Below the pieces are notes generated by a model. That model was given only the letters and a program-made list of their open reading frames with translations. It was not told the origin of the DNA and did not search any database. Positions 18,337-27,923 of a stretch of 64,000 bases of DNA are shown one piece after another (the stretch's first letter is position 1; every line of letters begins with the position of its first letter). A program made the position numbers and the translations under genes. This stretch comes from Polaromonas sp. P2-4 (GTDB lineage Bacteria; Pseudomonadota; Gammaproteobacteria; Burkholderiales; Burkholderiaceae_C): contig CP087965.1 of the NCBI GenBank assembly GCA_024703855.1, forward strand, positions 690,001-754,000, given 5' to 3'.

Positions 18337-19440
18337 TCAACCAAGCACCACCACATGCCCCTGCTGCGGATCGATGCGGCCGCCATGCAGGTCATCAATC
18401 AACGCCTGCGCCGCCTCAAAGCCCTGGTGTTCCTCCACCTGCATCCAGGGGTCCTGCGCATCGCTGACGCGCCGGATGAAGGCCAGCTGCGCTTCGTTAA
18501 AACGCTGGTTCACCACGGCATGGCCCCAGTCGGCATTGCGTTTGCGGATTTGCACCGGCGCAAAATAGAACTTGGGTTCCGGCCCCGGCAAGTCCAGCGG
18601 GCGCAAGAACTGGGTGTTTTGCGCCGAGCCGGCATAGCAGTCGTACACCAGCGATTCCCCAAAGTGCTGGTGCACTGCCCGGCGCAGCGCTTCGTCGCCC
18701 GAAAAATCGACATACAGGGTGGGCTTGCTGCGGTCAATGGACATCAGTTCCTCGTAGCTGGCAACCTCGCCGTAGCATCTAAGCCCTTGCACAAAGCCCT
18801 TGTTGCGCGCCGAGGTCAGGGCAATGCGCCTGACCTGCGGATAAGCCTCCAGGCCGAAGGCCGTACCGTAGGCAGTTTTGCTGGAAGCGCTGGAAAACAC
18901 CAGCTGCTCGGCCCCAAAAAAAGCGTTGTCCTGCAGAAAGTCGGCCAGCATGAAGGAGGTGATGAACAGCGGGCGCACCAGCATCTGGTAGTTTTCGTCG
19001 GCTTCCCGGTAGGCAGCATCGGCGCTGCAGCGCATGTACTGGTTGTAGGCCGAAGTCAGGGTTTTGCGATGCGCCGCCCCATCGTAAAAACCGCGCTCAG
19101 TCACCCGCTCGGGCTGCACGCGCAGATGGCTGGCAATGGGAAAGTAGCCGTAAAAGCGCTCACCGACTTCCACCCCGGGCACGCTGGAACTCACCACATC
19201 GGCAAAGCCCCAGACCGGCATGTGGCCCCACTCCGCTTCACTGGTCGGAAAGAAGTCCCAGTACTGCATGGCCTCACCAAAGGCGGCGTAGGTGATGTTG
19301 TTGGTGGTGATGGCCACGCGCCTGATTTTCAGCAGCGCTTCGCCAGCGGAGTCGCCAGCGCGCTGTTGAATGTCGATGCGGGTGTGATTCAATGCATTCT
19401 TGCGCGTGAGCAGCCGTGTCAGTGAGGGCGGATTGTTCAT
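18337..19440 (-). CDS. DUF2855 family protein, MDR-like
   Basis: 367 residues without interruption. N-terminal part resembles the catalytic domain of medium-chain dehydrogenases without the zinc ligands (IRRVAITTNNITYAAFGEAM, WGFADVVSS); a degenerate Rossmann part follows (LVFSSASSKTAYGTAFGL). The family is defined by sequence only. Its divergent neighbour is a TetR regulator 42 bp away, which probably controls it. Confidence 0.85.
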   Translation of the reverse strand: MNNPPSLTRLLTRKNALNHTRIDIQQRAGDSAGEALLKIRRVAITTNNITYAAFGEAMQYWDFFPTSEAEWGHMPVWGFADVVSSSVPGVEVGERFYGYFPIASHLRVQPERVTERGFYDGAAHRKTLTSAYNQYMRCSADAAYREADENYQMLVRPLFITSFMLADFLQDNAFFGAEQLVFSSASSKTAYGTAFGLEAYPQVRRIALTSARNKGFVQGLRCYGEVASYEELMSIDRSKPTLYVDFSGDEALRRAVHQHFGESLVYDCYAGSAQNTQFLRPLDLPGPEPKFYFAPVQIRKRNADWGHAVVNQRFNEAQLAFIRRVSDAQDPWMQVEEHQGFEAAQALIDDLHGGRIDPQQGHVVVLG

Positions 19441-19482
19441 GGTGGTTTTTCCTGTGGGAGTTAGTCAAGCGAGTGATGACCA

Positions 19483-20130
19483 ATGTATAGCCGCCGCCCT
19501 TCTTCCGGGTTCGGAAACCCGGCCACCGCCAAACCCCTCAAACGCCCCACACAGGCCCGCGCGGTGTTCACCGTGCAGGCGATTTACGACGCTTTTGTTC
19601 GGATTTGGCGCCAGCACGGATGGGCGGGGGTCACCACGCGGGCGGTGGCATTGGAGACCGGCGTGTCGGTCGGAACCCTCTACGACTACTTCCCCAACAA
19701 GGCCGCCCTGCTGTCAGGTTATGTGCGGCATTGCATGGATCAGCTGTTGCAGGCGATTGAGCAGCAGGCGGTGGCGCCGCCGCACCTCACCTGGGAGCAG
19801 CGGCTGCAAGCGCTCGTGCGCCTGGCCTGCGGCGTCAATACGCCGGAACTGCCCTGGTTTGACGCCGGCATGCTGGCCCTGGAAGCCGGCATTGCCGAAG
19901 CCAAACACCACAGACGCGTGCACGAGGAACTGCTTGCCGCGTGGGTCAGGGTGTTTGACGCTTGCGACGACCTGCCCGCAAGGCCCTCACCTGAGGCGAT
20001 TCAGGCCATGCACCTTGCCGTCTGGGGCGGGCGGCGCTATGGCTTGTTGATCGGCTTGAGCGACGCCGAAGCCGCGCAGTGGGCGCTGCAGATGGAGCAC
20101 CTGTGCCTGGCGATGGTGAAGGCCGGCTAA
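19483..20130 (+). CDS. TetR/AcrR-family transcriptional regulator
   Basis: Helix-turn-helix VTTRAVALETGVSVGTLYDY followed by FPNKAALLSGYV; 215 residues with an all-helical effector domain ending GLSDAEAAQWALQMEHLCLA. Clean frame. Divergent from DUF2855/cupin genes, so a local repressor is likely. Confidence 0.88.
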   Translation: MYSRRPSSGFGNPATAKPLKRPTQARAVFTVQAIYDAFVRIWRQHGWAGVTTRAVALETGVSVGTLYDYFPNKAALLSGYVRHCMDQLLQAIEQQAVAPPHLTWEQRLQALVRLACGVNTPELPWFDAGMLALEAGIAEAKHHRRVHEELLAAWVRVFDACDDLPARPSPEAIQAMHLAVWGGRRYGLLIGLSDAEAAQWALQMEHLCLAMVKAG

Positions 20131-20166
20131 GGCCGCCCGTTCACCGGCGCAGGTTTGCCGGCGACC

Positions 20167-21168
20167 TTAGAAAAACTCGCGGGCCAGCAATTCGTAAGAC
20201 CGCTGGCGGGCCGCTGCATCATGCGTCCAGGTGATCACCACCAGTTCCTCCACCTGCAAAGTATCCGCCAGGGCGCGCAGTTTATCGGCCACCTGCGGCC
20301 CGCTGCCCACCAACGCCGTACTTCGGAGTTTGTCAGCTTCAGCCTGCTCGGCCGCGCTGTAGGGCCGCATCGCCACCTCGTCCGGTGAGAGCAGCGGCCC
20401 CAGTGCACCTTTGTTCCTGTCGATTTTCCAGCGCTCACGGCCTGAAAAATGATGCCAGGCTTCGGCTTCGGTATCTGCCGCCAGCGCCCAGACGCAAAGC
20501 ACGGCCTGCGGCTTGGGATGCCTTGGGCTGGGCCGGTACATCTCGCGATAAAGATCCAGCGCCTGCTCCGCGCCCTGTCCGTCGGTAATGAAATAGGCAA
20601 ACGCATAAGGCAGGCCATAGTGGGCCGCCAGCTGCGCGCCGTAGTTGGAACTGCCCAGCATCCACAGCTCCGGAGTGGTCGGGCCCATAGGGTTGGCAGT
20701 GATGCCGTGGCCGGGATGGCCTTCGGGCAGGTCCACGCCAGACACCCAGGATTGCAGCTCGCGCACCTGCACCGGAAAGTTTTCGGCAGACTGGCGCGGG
20801 TCGGCACTTAAAAGTCGTGCCGTGCGCATGTCCGAGCCCGGCGCTCTGCCTACCCCCAGGTCGATACGGCCGGGTGCCAGCGCCTCCAGCACGCGAAACT
20901 GCTCGGCGACTTTCAGCGCCGAATAATGCGGCAGCATCACGCCGGCACTGCCCACGCGGATGCGGCGGGTGGTGGCCGCAATCGCCGCCATCAGGACCTC
21001 GGGCGCCGAGCCCACGATGCTGGGGTGGCTGTGGTGCTCGCTGACCCAGAAGCGGCGATAACCCAGCGCTTCGCAGTGCTGCGCCAGCGCCAGGGTTTCA
21101 CGGATGGAGGCATCTTCGGAGCGGCCGGTGACGGCGACTGACTGGTCAAGTACGGACAAACTTAGCAT
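20167..21168 (-). CDS. LLM-class flavin-dependent oxidoreductase, MsnO8-like
   Basis: 333-residue luciferase-like TIM barrel: LSVLDQSVAVTGRSEDASI, FWVSEHHSHPSIVGSAPEVL, LPHYSALKVAEQFRVLEALA, DLGVGRAPGSD. These are the segments of the FMN-linked MsnO8 group. The ATG at 21168-21166 (MLSLSVLDQ) is chosen over a TTG two codons earlier. Likely FMNH2-dependent monooxygenase; substrate unknown. Confidence 0.87.
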   Translation of the reverse strand: MLSLSVLDQSVAVTGRSEDASIRETLALAQHCEALGYRRFWVSEHHSHPSIVGSAPEVLMAAIAATTRRIRVGSAGVMLPHYSALKVAEQFRVLEALAPGRIDLGVGRAPGSDMRTARLLSADPRQSAENFPVQVRELQSWVSGVDLPEGHPGHGITANPMGPTTPELWMLGSSNYGAQLAAHYGLPYAFAYFITDGQGAEQALDLYREMYRPSPRHPKPQAVLCVWALAADTEAEAWHHFSGRERWKIDRNKGALGPLLSPDEVAMRPYSAAEQAEADKLRSTALVGSGPQVADKLRALADTLQVEELVVITWTHDAAARQRSYELLAREFF

Positions 21169-21284
21169 GGGCAAACTATAGCCAGATGGGTCAAATCGCG
21201 CTCATGAGGGACTATCACCAAAGGCGCTGTTCAAGCTCTGTTCCAATACGGGGCTATCTTCAGCAGACATTCAAAGAAATCAAC

Positions 21285-21842
21285 ATGGCACTCAAAGCCA
21301 CCATCTACAAAGCCCAACTGCAGCTCACCGACATGGACCGCAGCGTTTATGCCGACCACAATGTCATCATTGCCCGCCATCCGTCCGAGGCCGATGAACG
21401 CATGATGATCCGATTGCTGGCATTTGCACTCCATGTGCCGGCTGACGACAAAAAGGGCACACTTGAATTTGCCAAAGACCTGTGGGACGTGGATGAACCG
21501 GCCCTCTGGCACAAGGACTACACCGACCAGATTCTTCACTGGATAGACGTGGGCCAGCCCGACGACAAGCGCCTGATGCGCGCGGCAGGCCGCGCCGAGC
21601 GCGTGACGGCGTACAGCTTTTCAAGCAGCACGCCGGTCTGGTGGAAAGGCATTGAAAGCAAGCTGACACGCGCCAGCAATCTGGTGGTGTGGCAGATTGA
21701 AGCCGCGCAAAGCCAGGCGCTGGCCAAGCTGGCCGAACGCAGCATGCAATTGCAGGTGACGGTGCAGGACGGTACCGTGTGGATGAGCACGGCGGCGGGA
21801 GCGGTGGAGATCACGCCGCGCCGGCTGACTGTGGGCGGCTGA
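21285..21842 (+). CDS. yaeQ: YaeQ family protein
   Basis: 185 residues starting MALKATIYKAQLQLTDMDR, the typical YaeQ N-terminus; PD-(D/E)XK-like fold with LSDDDEPALWHKD-type segment (here WDVDEPALWHKDYT) and WQIEAAQSQAL. The ATG at 21285 is chosen because the family begins there; the upstream frame has no homology. Compensates for RfaH loss in E. coli genetics; the molecular role is unsettled. Confidence 0.92.
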   Translation: MALKATIYKAQLQLTDMDRSVYADHNVIIARHPSEADERMMIRLLAFALHVPADDKKGTLEFAKDLWDVDEPALWHKDYTDQILHWIDVGQPDDKRLMRAAGRAERVTAYSFSSSTPVWWKGIESKLTRASNLVVWQIEAAQSQALAKLAERSMQLQVTVQDGTVWMSTAAGAVEITPRRLTVGG

Positions 21843-21862
21843 CCTTTTAACCGCAAGCCTCA

Positions 21863-21932
21863 AACGCTATACTTTTGATAGCTATCAACGCCCGCCAGAT
21901 ATGGGTAAACGGCCATTTTTATCAAAAAATTC
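21863..21932 (+). repeat. dispersed ~65-bp repeat, copy 3
   Basis: ACGCTATACTTTTGATAGCT, then AACGCCCGCCAGATATGGG and an AT-rich end, between convergent yaeQ and the acyl-CoA ligase gene. Confidence 0.7.
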
Positions 21933-21944
21933 TGCTGCACAGGC

Positions 21945-23715
21945 TCAGGCACGGCCGATTTCGGCTTCCTGCAGCATGCGCCACATCACCTTGCCCGAGC
22001 CGCTTTTCGGCAGCGCATCGACAAACTGGACAACACGCGGGTATTTGTAGGCCGCCATGTTGTCCTTGCACCAGTTGATGATGTCGTCTTCGCTGGTTGT
22101 GCCTTTGGCCCCGGCACGCAGCACCACCACTGCTTTGACGGTTTCGCCGCGGTAGGCGTCGCGGGTCGAAATAATGCAGGCTTCCTGAATCGCCGGGTGT
22201 TTGAACATCAAGGCCTCAACTTCTGCCGGCCAGACCTTGAAGCCCGAGGCATTGATCATGCGCTTGAGCCGGTCAGTGATGAAGAAATAACCCTGTTCGT
22301 CCACGCGCCCCAGGTCGCCAGAGCGAAAGAAGCGCTTGCCATCGAGTTCGATAAAAGCCGCTGCTGTGGCTTCTGGCAGCTTCCAGTAGCCAGAGAAGTT
22401 TTGCGGTCCGCACATGATGATCTCGCCCTGCTCACCCTGCGGCATTTCCTGAAGGGTTAACGGGTCAATCACGCGCGCATCGGTACTCAGAAATGGCACG
22501 CCCAGGCATTGCTGTTTGGTGGCATCGGGCGGGTTGCTGTGCGAAGGGGCTGCTGTTTCCGTGAGGCCATAGCCTTCGGCAAAGCGCAGTCCGTATTGCT
22601 CCCACAAACGCTGCGCCACGGCTTGCGGCATGGCCGCCCCGCCCCCGCCGATGTAGACCAGGCTGCTCAGGTCAAAACTCGCAAAATTGGGACTGGCCAG
22701 CAGGTCAATCACCATGGTCGGAATATTCGTCCAGTGCGTCACGCGCCAGCGCGAAATCAGCCGTCCGGCCAGCTCCCGGTCCCAGCGCGGCATGATGACC
22801 AGGGGTGGCGCCGCCGTAGATCGCCGCATGCATGACCGACACCATGCCGGTGATGTGAAACATCGGCACCACTGACAGCACCACGTTTTCAAACGTGCTG
22901 TTGCCCCACAGGCAACTGCCGACGGCGTTGTGCATCAGGCTGGCGTGGGTGTGCATACAGCCCTTGGGCAGGCCGGTGGTGCCGCTGGTGTAGGGCAGCA
23001 CCGCCAGGTCTTGCGGCGTGGCCGTGTGGGCGGGCAAATCGCCGATGTCTCCCAGTAGCGCGTCAGACCAGTTCATGACCGCACCGCCTTCGAGCCGGGG
23101 CAACTCGTGCTTTGTGCCCAGCCAGTCGCGCCAGGCTTCGGGTATCGCGCCGCCATGCTGGCTGGCGTTCAGATCAAAGGCATCGCTGTAATGCGTCACG
23201 ATCAGGTGCGCCAGCCGTTCGTCAGGGCCTAGCTGGGCGTTGGCCTTGGCCAGCTCGGGCGCCAGGTCTGCCGACGTGATCGCGACCTTGGCATCCGGGT
23301 CGGTGATGTAGTGCTTGAGCTCTTCAGCCCGGTTCATCGGGTTCACGGGCACCACCACGGCATTGGCCCGCAAAATCGCAAAGTGCGCAATTACCCACTG
23401 CGGGCAGTTCTGCATATTGAGCACCACGCGGTCGCCCTTTCTCACGCCCAGCCGGTGCAAGGTGGCGGCCAGGCGCTCGGCCTGCTGCATCACGGCGGCA
23501 TAGCTGAACACCCGGTCAAAAAACACCAGCGCGGGTTTGTCAGGAAAGCGCAGCGCACTGACCGCCAGGTTGTGCCACAGCGAGGTGGCTGGCGGCGAGA
23601 TGCGGTGAGGCAGGCGTTTCGGCCAGACGGTGTGGTGCAAGGTGTGCGGGGTGGTTTTATTGCTCACTGCAGGTGCAGCTGTTTTCGGATCGGACAAGTC
23701 GGGCTCCAGGTTCAC
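21945..23715 (-). CDS. AMP-binding acyl-CoA ligase, long-chain type (one frameshift)
   Basis: ANL superfamily: the phosphate loop YTSGTTGLPKG (~residue 200), GYGLTETA, the hinge region GDLGRVDEQGYFFITDR, and the C-terminal catalytic Lys in LPKSGSGKV. ~590 residues. An indel near 22805 after HAAIYGG splits the two halves. It would activate a fatty or aromatic acid through an acyl-adenylate to the CoA thioester. The start at 23715 is GTG; no clear ribosome site. No beta-oxidation genes are adjacent. Confidence 0.87.
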
Positions 23716-23874
23716 GGTAGGCGGGTGTCCAGCCTACTCCGGCCAGACCGGCAGTGCATCGGGGAAGCTCCCAATAAAAAGCTGTCGCCTCAGCGACGCC
23801 CACCATCAAGCGAAGCCGGGGACGGCGAACGCGGACTCCCGCATCACGCTGACTGCGCTCCAGGGCGGGGAGAT

Positions 23875-24410
23875 CTATACGTCGCCGACGATTGAGAGAA
23901 CGAACGCTGTCTTCGCGTTGGTGTAGGCCTCCCGATCCGCGCTGTGCTGGACCGTGAGTTCCTGCTTCAAAAGGGCGTAGCGGTGCGCCAGTTCTGAATC
24001 GGAACGCAACACGTCCGAAAGCGCAGGCGGCGGCGCCATTCGATCCCGCCGAGAACCACAAGGTGAAGGTGATGGGTGCGACGCCCGTCAGCCCAGCGCA
24101 TGAACCACCGACGGTCTGCGAGCGTCGCATTGAACTCGGCTGAGGTTGTGTAGCTGGATCTGAGCAACGGCTCGACCAGCGATTCCGCCACGGCCATGGA
24201 CTCGACACCGGCCAGGATGTCGATGATGGGTTTGGCAGGCATGCCCGGGATCGCCGTGCTGCCGAAGTGCTGAACATCGAGCAACTGCGACGGAAACAAT
24301 CGCATGAGGCGCTCACGCTCGGTCCCGAAAAGCGACGGCCACTGCGGGTCGTAGGGAACAAGTGCCACTTCTTCATGTATTGCCCGTTCCAGGGACTCGC
24401 TCTCGGTCAC
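23875..24410 (-). CDS. GrpB/UPF0157 nucleotidyltransferase-like protein (one frameshift)
   Basis: GrpB domain: VALVPYDPQWPSLFGTER, the HFGSTAIPGMPAKPIIDIL segment (nucleotidyltransferase-like GS..D), and HHLHLVVLGG. A shift near 24012 interrupts the C-terminus; after repair it reads DVLRSDSELAHRYALLKQEL and ends at TAG 23877-23875. Starts with GTG. These proteins are found alone or fused to dephospho-CoA kinase; the reaction is unproven. Confidence 0.82.
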
Positions 24411-24438
24411 AGGAACGCCTCAAGACGCACCAGCAAAG

Positions 24439-24880
24439 TCACGGACGCGTCCAATTGTCATGGCGTTCGCGGCGCTCTTGACGGTAGTTCGTGACTTCGA
24501 GGCGAATACCGTCTGGGTCAGTGAAGAACGTTGCCGTGTAGTCCGCAGCGTACTGCGGGTGAAGCTGGGCTGGTGTCGCGTCGATTCCAGCGCTGCGGAG
24601 CTGCTCGGCAACGGCGTGAACTTCGGCCGCGGAATCCACACGAAGGCAGAAGTGATGCAATCCCGGCAGAATACGACTCGTGCCTTGCGTGGACCCGGGC
24701 CGGACGCAGGACAAAGCCGAAGTGGCGGTTGAAGTACTGGATGTGTGGATCACCAGCAAGCGTGAACTTGTTTTTGCGAAACCCGAGCGTTTCGATGAGC
24801 ACTTGATCGTAGAAGGGTTCCGACTTTGCAAGGTCGGATACCGTGATGTAGATGTGATCAATTCCTGTGACCTCGGCCAT
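24439..24880 (-). CDS. VOC family (glyoxalase/bleomycin resistance-like) protein (one frameshift)
   Basis: Two beta-alpha-beta-beta-beta modules: TGIDHIYITVSDLAKSEPFY with metal-ligand His, then LHHFCLRVDSAAEVHAVAEQ and DPDGIRLEVTNYR with a ligand Glu. ~147 residues. An indel near 24690 separates the modules. Ten bases from GrpB's start on the same strand, so likely one transcript. Substrate unknown. Confidence 0.82.
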
Positions 24881-25320
24881 GGCATTTTTTCCGGTTCGGT
24901 TCTGAAGTGGCTGGCAAACGAAAAGACTTTCCGGGACAAAAGTCCGTGGCCATTATGGCCACAGGAGTCACCCCTACTCTGCCGAAGGCCTGGGGGGCGA
25001 CGGTTTGCCGCGCCTGGCCGCACCGCCGGGCCAGCAAATGGGGCACGGACCTGAGCCGCGGTACTTGTGGCCCCGGCTGCATGTCTTCCAGCCACCACGG
25101 TTGGGAATCTCCATGGGGACCTCCTTGTGCTGATATTAAGAGTGCCTGGAAGAAATGCTACTGCTCTTGCGCTTGATTTGGCAACGCCCGAGTTTGGTGC
25201 AGATCGCGCAAAAAGCGCCACAGCTTGATACATGCGTACGCCACAACAGTGCGCATGACTTGTATACCAGTTAATTAAACCGGGGCATCCCCCTGGCACG
25301 AGAAATGCTGTATCCCGTGC
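24881..25320. other. 440-bp intergenic region with hairpins, no gene seen
   Basis: Divergent spacer between VOC and GntR genes. Two adjacent stems are visible: GACTTT..AAAGTC (24925-24944) and GTGGCCATTATGGCCAC (24946-24962). Further right there is a CATGCG...CGCATG dyad before the GntR gene (25231-25256). Open frames here have no recognisable content. Confidence 0.4.
25260..25269. promoter_or_regulatory. candidate GntR/FCD operator
   Basis: TTGTATACCA fits the TnGT-n-ACnA pattern bound by FadR/FCD-type GntR regulators and lies 52 bp before the GntR ATG, followed by AT-rich TTAATTAA. Confidence 0.4.
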
Positions 25321-26123
25321 ATGACCACCGCTTCCGACATCAGCAACCGAATCATTGAAGCCGTGATGGCGCAAAAGCTGGCGCCGGGCGCGCGGCTTGG
25401 CGAGCAGCAGCTGGCCATGCTGTTTGACTGCAGCCGCACCATCGTGCGCGAAGCCCTCACCCACCTGGCTGCCCGCGGCATCGTCACCGTCACGCGCGGC
25501 GTGGCTGGTATGTGGTTGAGCCGTCGCAGGAAGACGCCCGCGAAGCCTTCGAGGCACGCCGCGTCATCGAGATGGGCTTGATTCGTTGCACCACCGAGGT
25601 CAACAAGGCGGCCATCAAACAGCTCAAGAGCCACCTCACCCGCGAAAAAGCCGCCGTCAAGGGCAGCGACGTGGGCCTGCGCAGCTTTTTACTCGGCGAC
25701 TTTCACGTGTGCCTGGCCGAATGTCTGGGCAACAGCCTGCTGGCCGACACCTTGCGTGACTACACGGCGCGCACGACCCTGATTGCCATGCTGTACCAGT
25801 CGTCGCACGATGCCGCCCAGTCGTGCGAAGAGCATGTGCAAATTGTGCTGGCGCTGGAAAAGGCGACCTCGTGCTCGCCGAAAAACTCATGCAAGCCCAT
25901 ATTGGCAGCGTCCAGGCGGCGCTCAAGCTGCAAGCGTCCAGCGGAGATCCGCTGGCGCAATTGCAGCAGCGCCCTGAGTCCCGTTTCGCCACCCCAACCG
26001 AAAACGGCACAAGAGTTGCCTACAAGCTCTTCGGCATCCATCAAATCCGGCCGCGCGGCCAAAGTCCCCGAAGAATCCTCAACCTCAACCTCAACCTCGA
26101 CATATTTAGGAGCCCTGCTATGA
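25321..26123 (+). CDS. GntR-family regulator with FCD domain (three frameshifts)
   Basis: Winged helix at residues 1-65 (ISNRIIEAVMAQKLAPGARL, QQLAMLFDCSRTIVREAL), then an FCD helical ligand domain (FEARRVIEMGLIRC, FHVCLAECLGNSLLADTLRD, EHVQIVLALEKGD). Indels near 25505, 25860 and 25970 interrupt it; the tail then runs through a short TCAACC repeat (STSTSTST) to a TGA overlapping the ATG of the solute-binding protein gene. The coupling makes it the likely regulator of the amino-acid transporter that follows. Confidence 0.82.
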
Positions 26124-26919
26124 AGTTATCGAAACCCTCCAAGCGCCTGTTTTCCCTGAGCATGATGGCGGTCGCCTTGCTGGTAGCCAGCGGCGTGCAG
26201 GCGCAAACGGCGCTGGATGACGTCATGAAGGCCAAAAAATCACTATCGCCATTCCGACCGACTTTCCGCCGTATGGCTTTGTCGGCACCGACCTGAAGCC
26301 GCAAGGCCTGGACATTGACATGGCCAACTACATTGCCGCCAAGCTCGGTGTCGAGATTGAACTGACACCTGTGAGCAGTGCCAACCGCGTGCCTTACCTG
26401 CAAACCCGCAAGGCCGACCTGGTGATCTCCACACTGGGCAAAAATGCCGAGCGCGAAAAAGTCATCGACTTCACGGCCGCTTACTCGCCTTTCTTTCAGG
26501 CGGTCTTTGCGCCCAAGTCCATGAGCATCAAGAGCTTTGCCGATCTGGCGGGCAAAAGCATTGGCGTAACGCGCGGCGCGATTGAAGACCAGGAACTGAC
26601 CAAACTCGCCCCGGTGGGCGCAGACGTCAAACGCTTTGAAGACAACAACGCCACCGTGTCATCGTTTGTGGCGGGCCAGGTGCAACTGATTGCCACGGGT
26701 GCTTCAGTCGCCGGCAACATGATGGCCAAAAACCCGCAACTCGCTGCCGAGTACAAACTGCTGCTCAAGGACTCGCCCAACTTCATTGGCGTGGGCAAGG
26801 GCGAAGACAAGCTGCGCCTGAAGGTCAATGAAATCATCGCAACGGGCAAAAAGGCAGGCGACATTGACAAGATGGCCGTGAAGTGGCTGGGTCGCCCGGC
26901 GGGTGATTTGCCCCAGTAA
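26120..26919 (+). CDS. amino-acid ABC transporter substrate-binding protein (one frameshift)
   Basis: Signal peptide MKLSKPSKRLFSLSMMAVAL with AQA cleavage near residue 29. The SBP family 3 fold follows: ITIAIPTDFPPYGFVGTDLK, GLDIDMANYIAAKLGVEIEL, then RKADLVISTLGK. An indel near 26240 is just before the mature core. Binds a polar or charged amino acid in the periplasm for the two permeases downstream. Confidence 0.87.
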
Positions 26920-26922
26920 ACA

Positions 26923-27113
26923 TTGCACACCCCCGTTGCGGCTCGCTTCTTCGCGTAGCCGCCTCCCCCTGCAGGGGGCGCCGCTGGTGGTCCGGCGGAG
27001 CCGGTTCCACGGCGGCAGGAGTTGCACACCCCTGTTGGGGCTCGCTTCGCGTAGCCCCCTCCCCCTGCAGGGGGCGCCGCTGGTGGCCCGGCAAAGCCGG
27101 TTCCACGGCGGCC
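26923..27113 (+). repeat. two tandem ~95-bp GC-rich repeats between transporter genes
   Basis: Unit 1 starts at 26923 and unit 2 at 27022; both begin TTGCACACCCC, contain CTCCCCCTGCAGGGGGCGCC (an internal palindrome) and end GCCGGTTCCACGGCGGC. Noncoding. They separate the binding-protein gene from its permease and may fold into stable hairpins that lower downstream expression or protect the upstream message. Confidence 0.8.
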
Positions 27114-27166
27114 TTGGTAGAGATGCAGAAGAGACTGTCGTTATTTTCTAAAAGGAGTGAAGCCAG

Positions 27167-27829
27167 ATGCGTGTTGAGTTGGACTTCATCGCGGTCTTGA
27201 GCCAGTGGCCCTTGCTCGCCAAGGGCGTGCTCTGGACGGTGGGCCTGACGGTCATCTCTGCGGTGATGGGCGTGATCGCGGGCGTGGCGTTTGCCTGGGT
27301 CCGCTCGCACGGCGCACCCTGGCTGAAATGGGGCGTGGGCACCTATGTGGAACTCATCCGCAACACGCCCTTCATCGTGCAGCTGTTCTTTGTATTCTTT
27401 GGCCTGCCTGCGGCGGGCGTCAAGCTCTCGCCCGAGGTCGCTTCCATCATCGCCATGGTGATCAACCTGAGCGCCTACGCGACAGAGATCATTCGTGCCG
27501 GGATTGACGCCACGCCCAAAGGGCAAATTGAGGCCACGATGAGCCTGGCGCTGAACCGCATGCAGACCTTTGTGCGCGTGGTGTTGCCGCCTGCGCTGCG
27601 CAAGGTATGGCCTTCACTCGTCAGCCAGATCATCATCGTGATGCTGGGCTCGGCGGTGTGCGGGCAGATTTCGACCGAAGAGCTGAGCTACGCCGCCAAC
27701 CTGATTCAAAGTCGCAACTTTCGCGCCTTTGAGGCTTACATCGTGGCCACGCTGGTTTACCTGACGCTGGCTGTTGGTGTGCGGCAGTTGCTCAATTGGC
27801 TGGGTCCGCGTTTCCTTTTTGGCAGATAA
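27167..27829 (+). CDS. polar amino-acid ABC transporter permease 1
   Basis: HisM/GlnP-type: an N-terminal helix WPLLAKGVLWTVGLTVISAV, the conserved YVELIRNTPFIVQLFF, and the cytoplasmic EAA loop RAGIDATPKGQIEATMSLAL. 220 residues, five helices. AAGGAG stands 9 bases before ATG. Pairs with the permease at 27924. Confidence 0.92.
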   Translation: MRVELDFIAVLSQWPLLAKGVLWTVGLTVISAVMGVIAGVAFAWVRSHGAPWLKWGVGTYVELIRNTPFIVQLFFVFFGLPAAGVKLSPEVASIIAMVINLSAYATEIIRAGIDATPKGQIEATMSLALNRMQTFVRVVLPPALRKVWPSLVSQIIIVMLGSAVCGQISTEELSYAANLIQSRNFRAFEAYIVATLVYLTLAVGVRQLLNWLGPRFLFGR

Positions 27830-27837
27830 ATAAATAT

Positions 27838-27913
27838 GCCCCCACACTTACTCACTACATGTAGTTCGCTGCCCCCCGAGGGGTCGCAGGCCTGCTTGGG
27901 GCGGCCCGGCGCT
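27838..27913. repeat. GC-rich palindromic repeat, copy between two permease genes
   Basis: GCCCCCACACTTACTCACTA, then GCTGCCCCCCGAGGGG and CTTGGGGCGGCCCGGCGC. Same family as 13774-13945 and 62448-62532. It lies 8 bp after one permease stop and ends 10 bp before the next ATG, so it is inside an operon. Confidence 0.75.
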
Positions 27914-27923
27914 AGGCCTGACC

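Noticed and set aside
26923..27113. tandem repeats considered as CRISPR or small RNA genes
   Set aside because: Two long units with no unique spacers and no promoter; better described as intergenic hairpin repeats.
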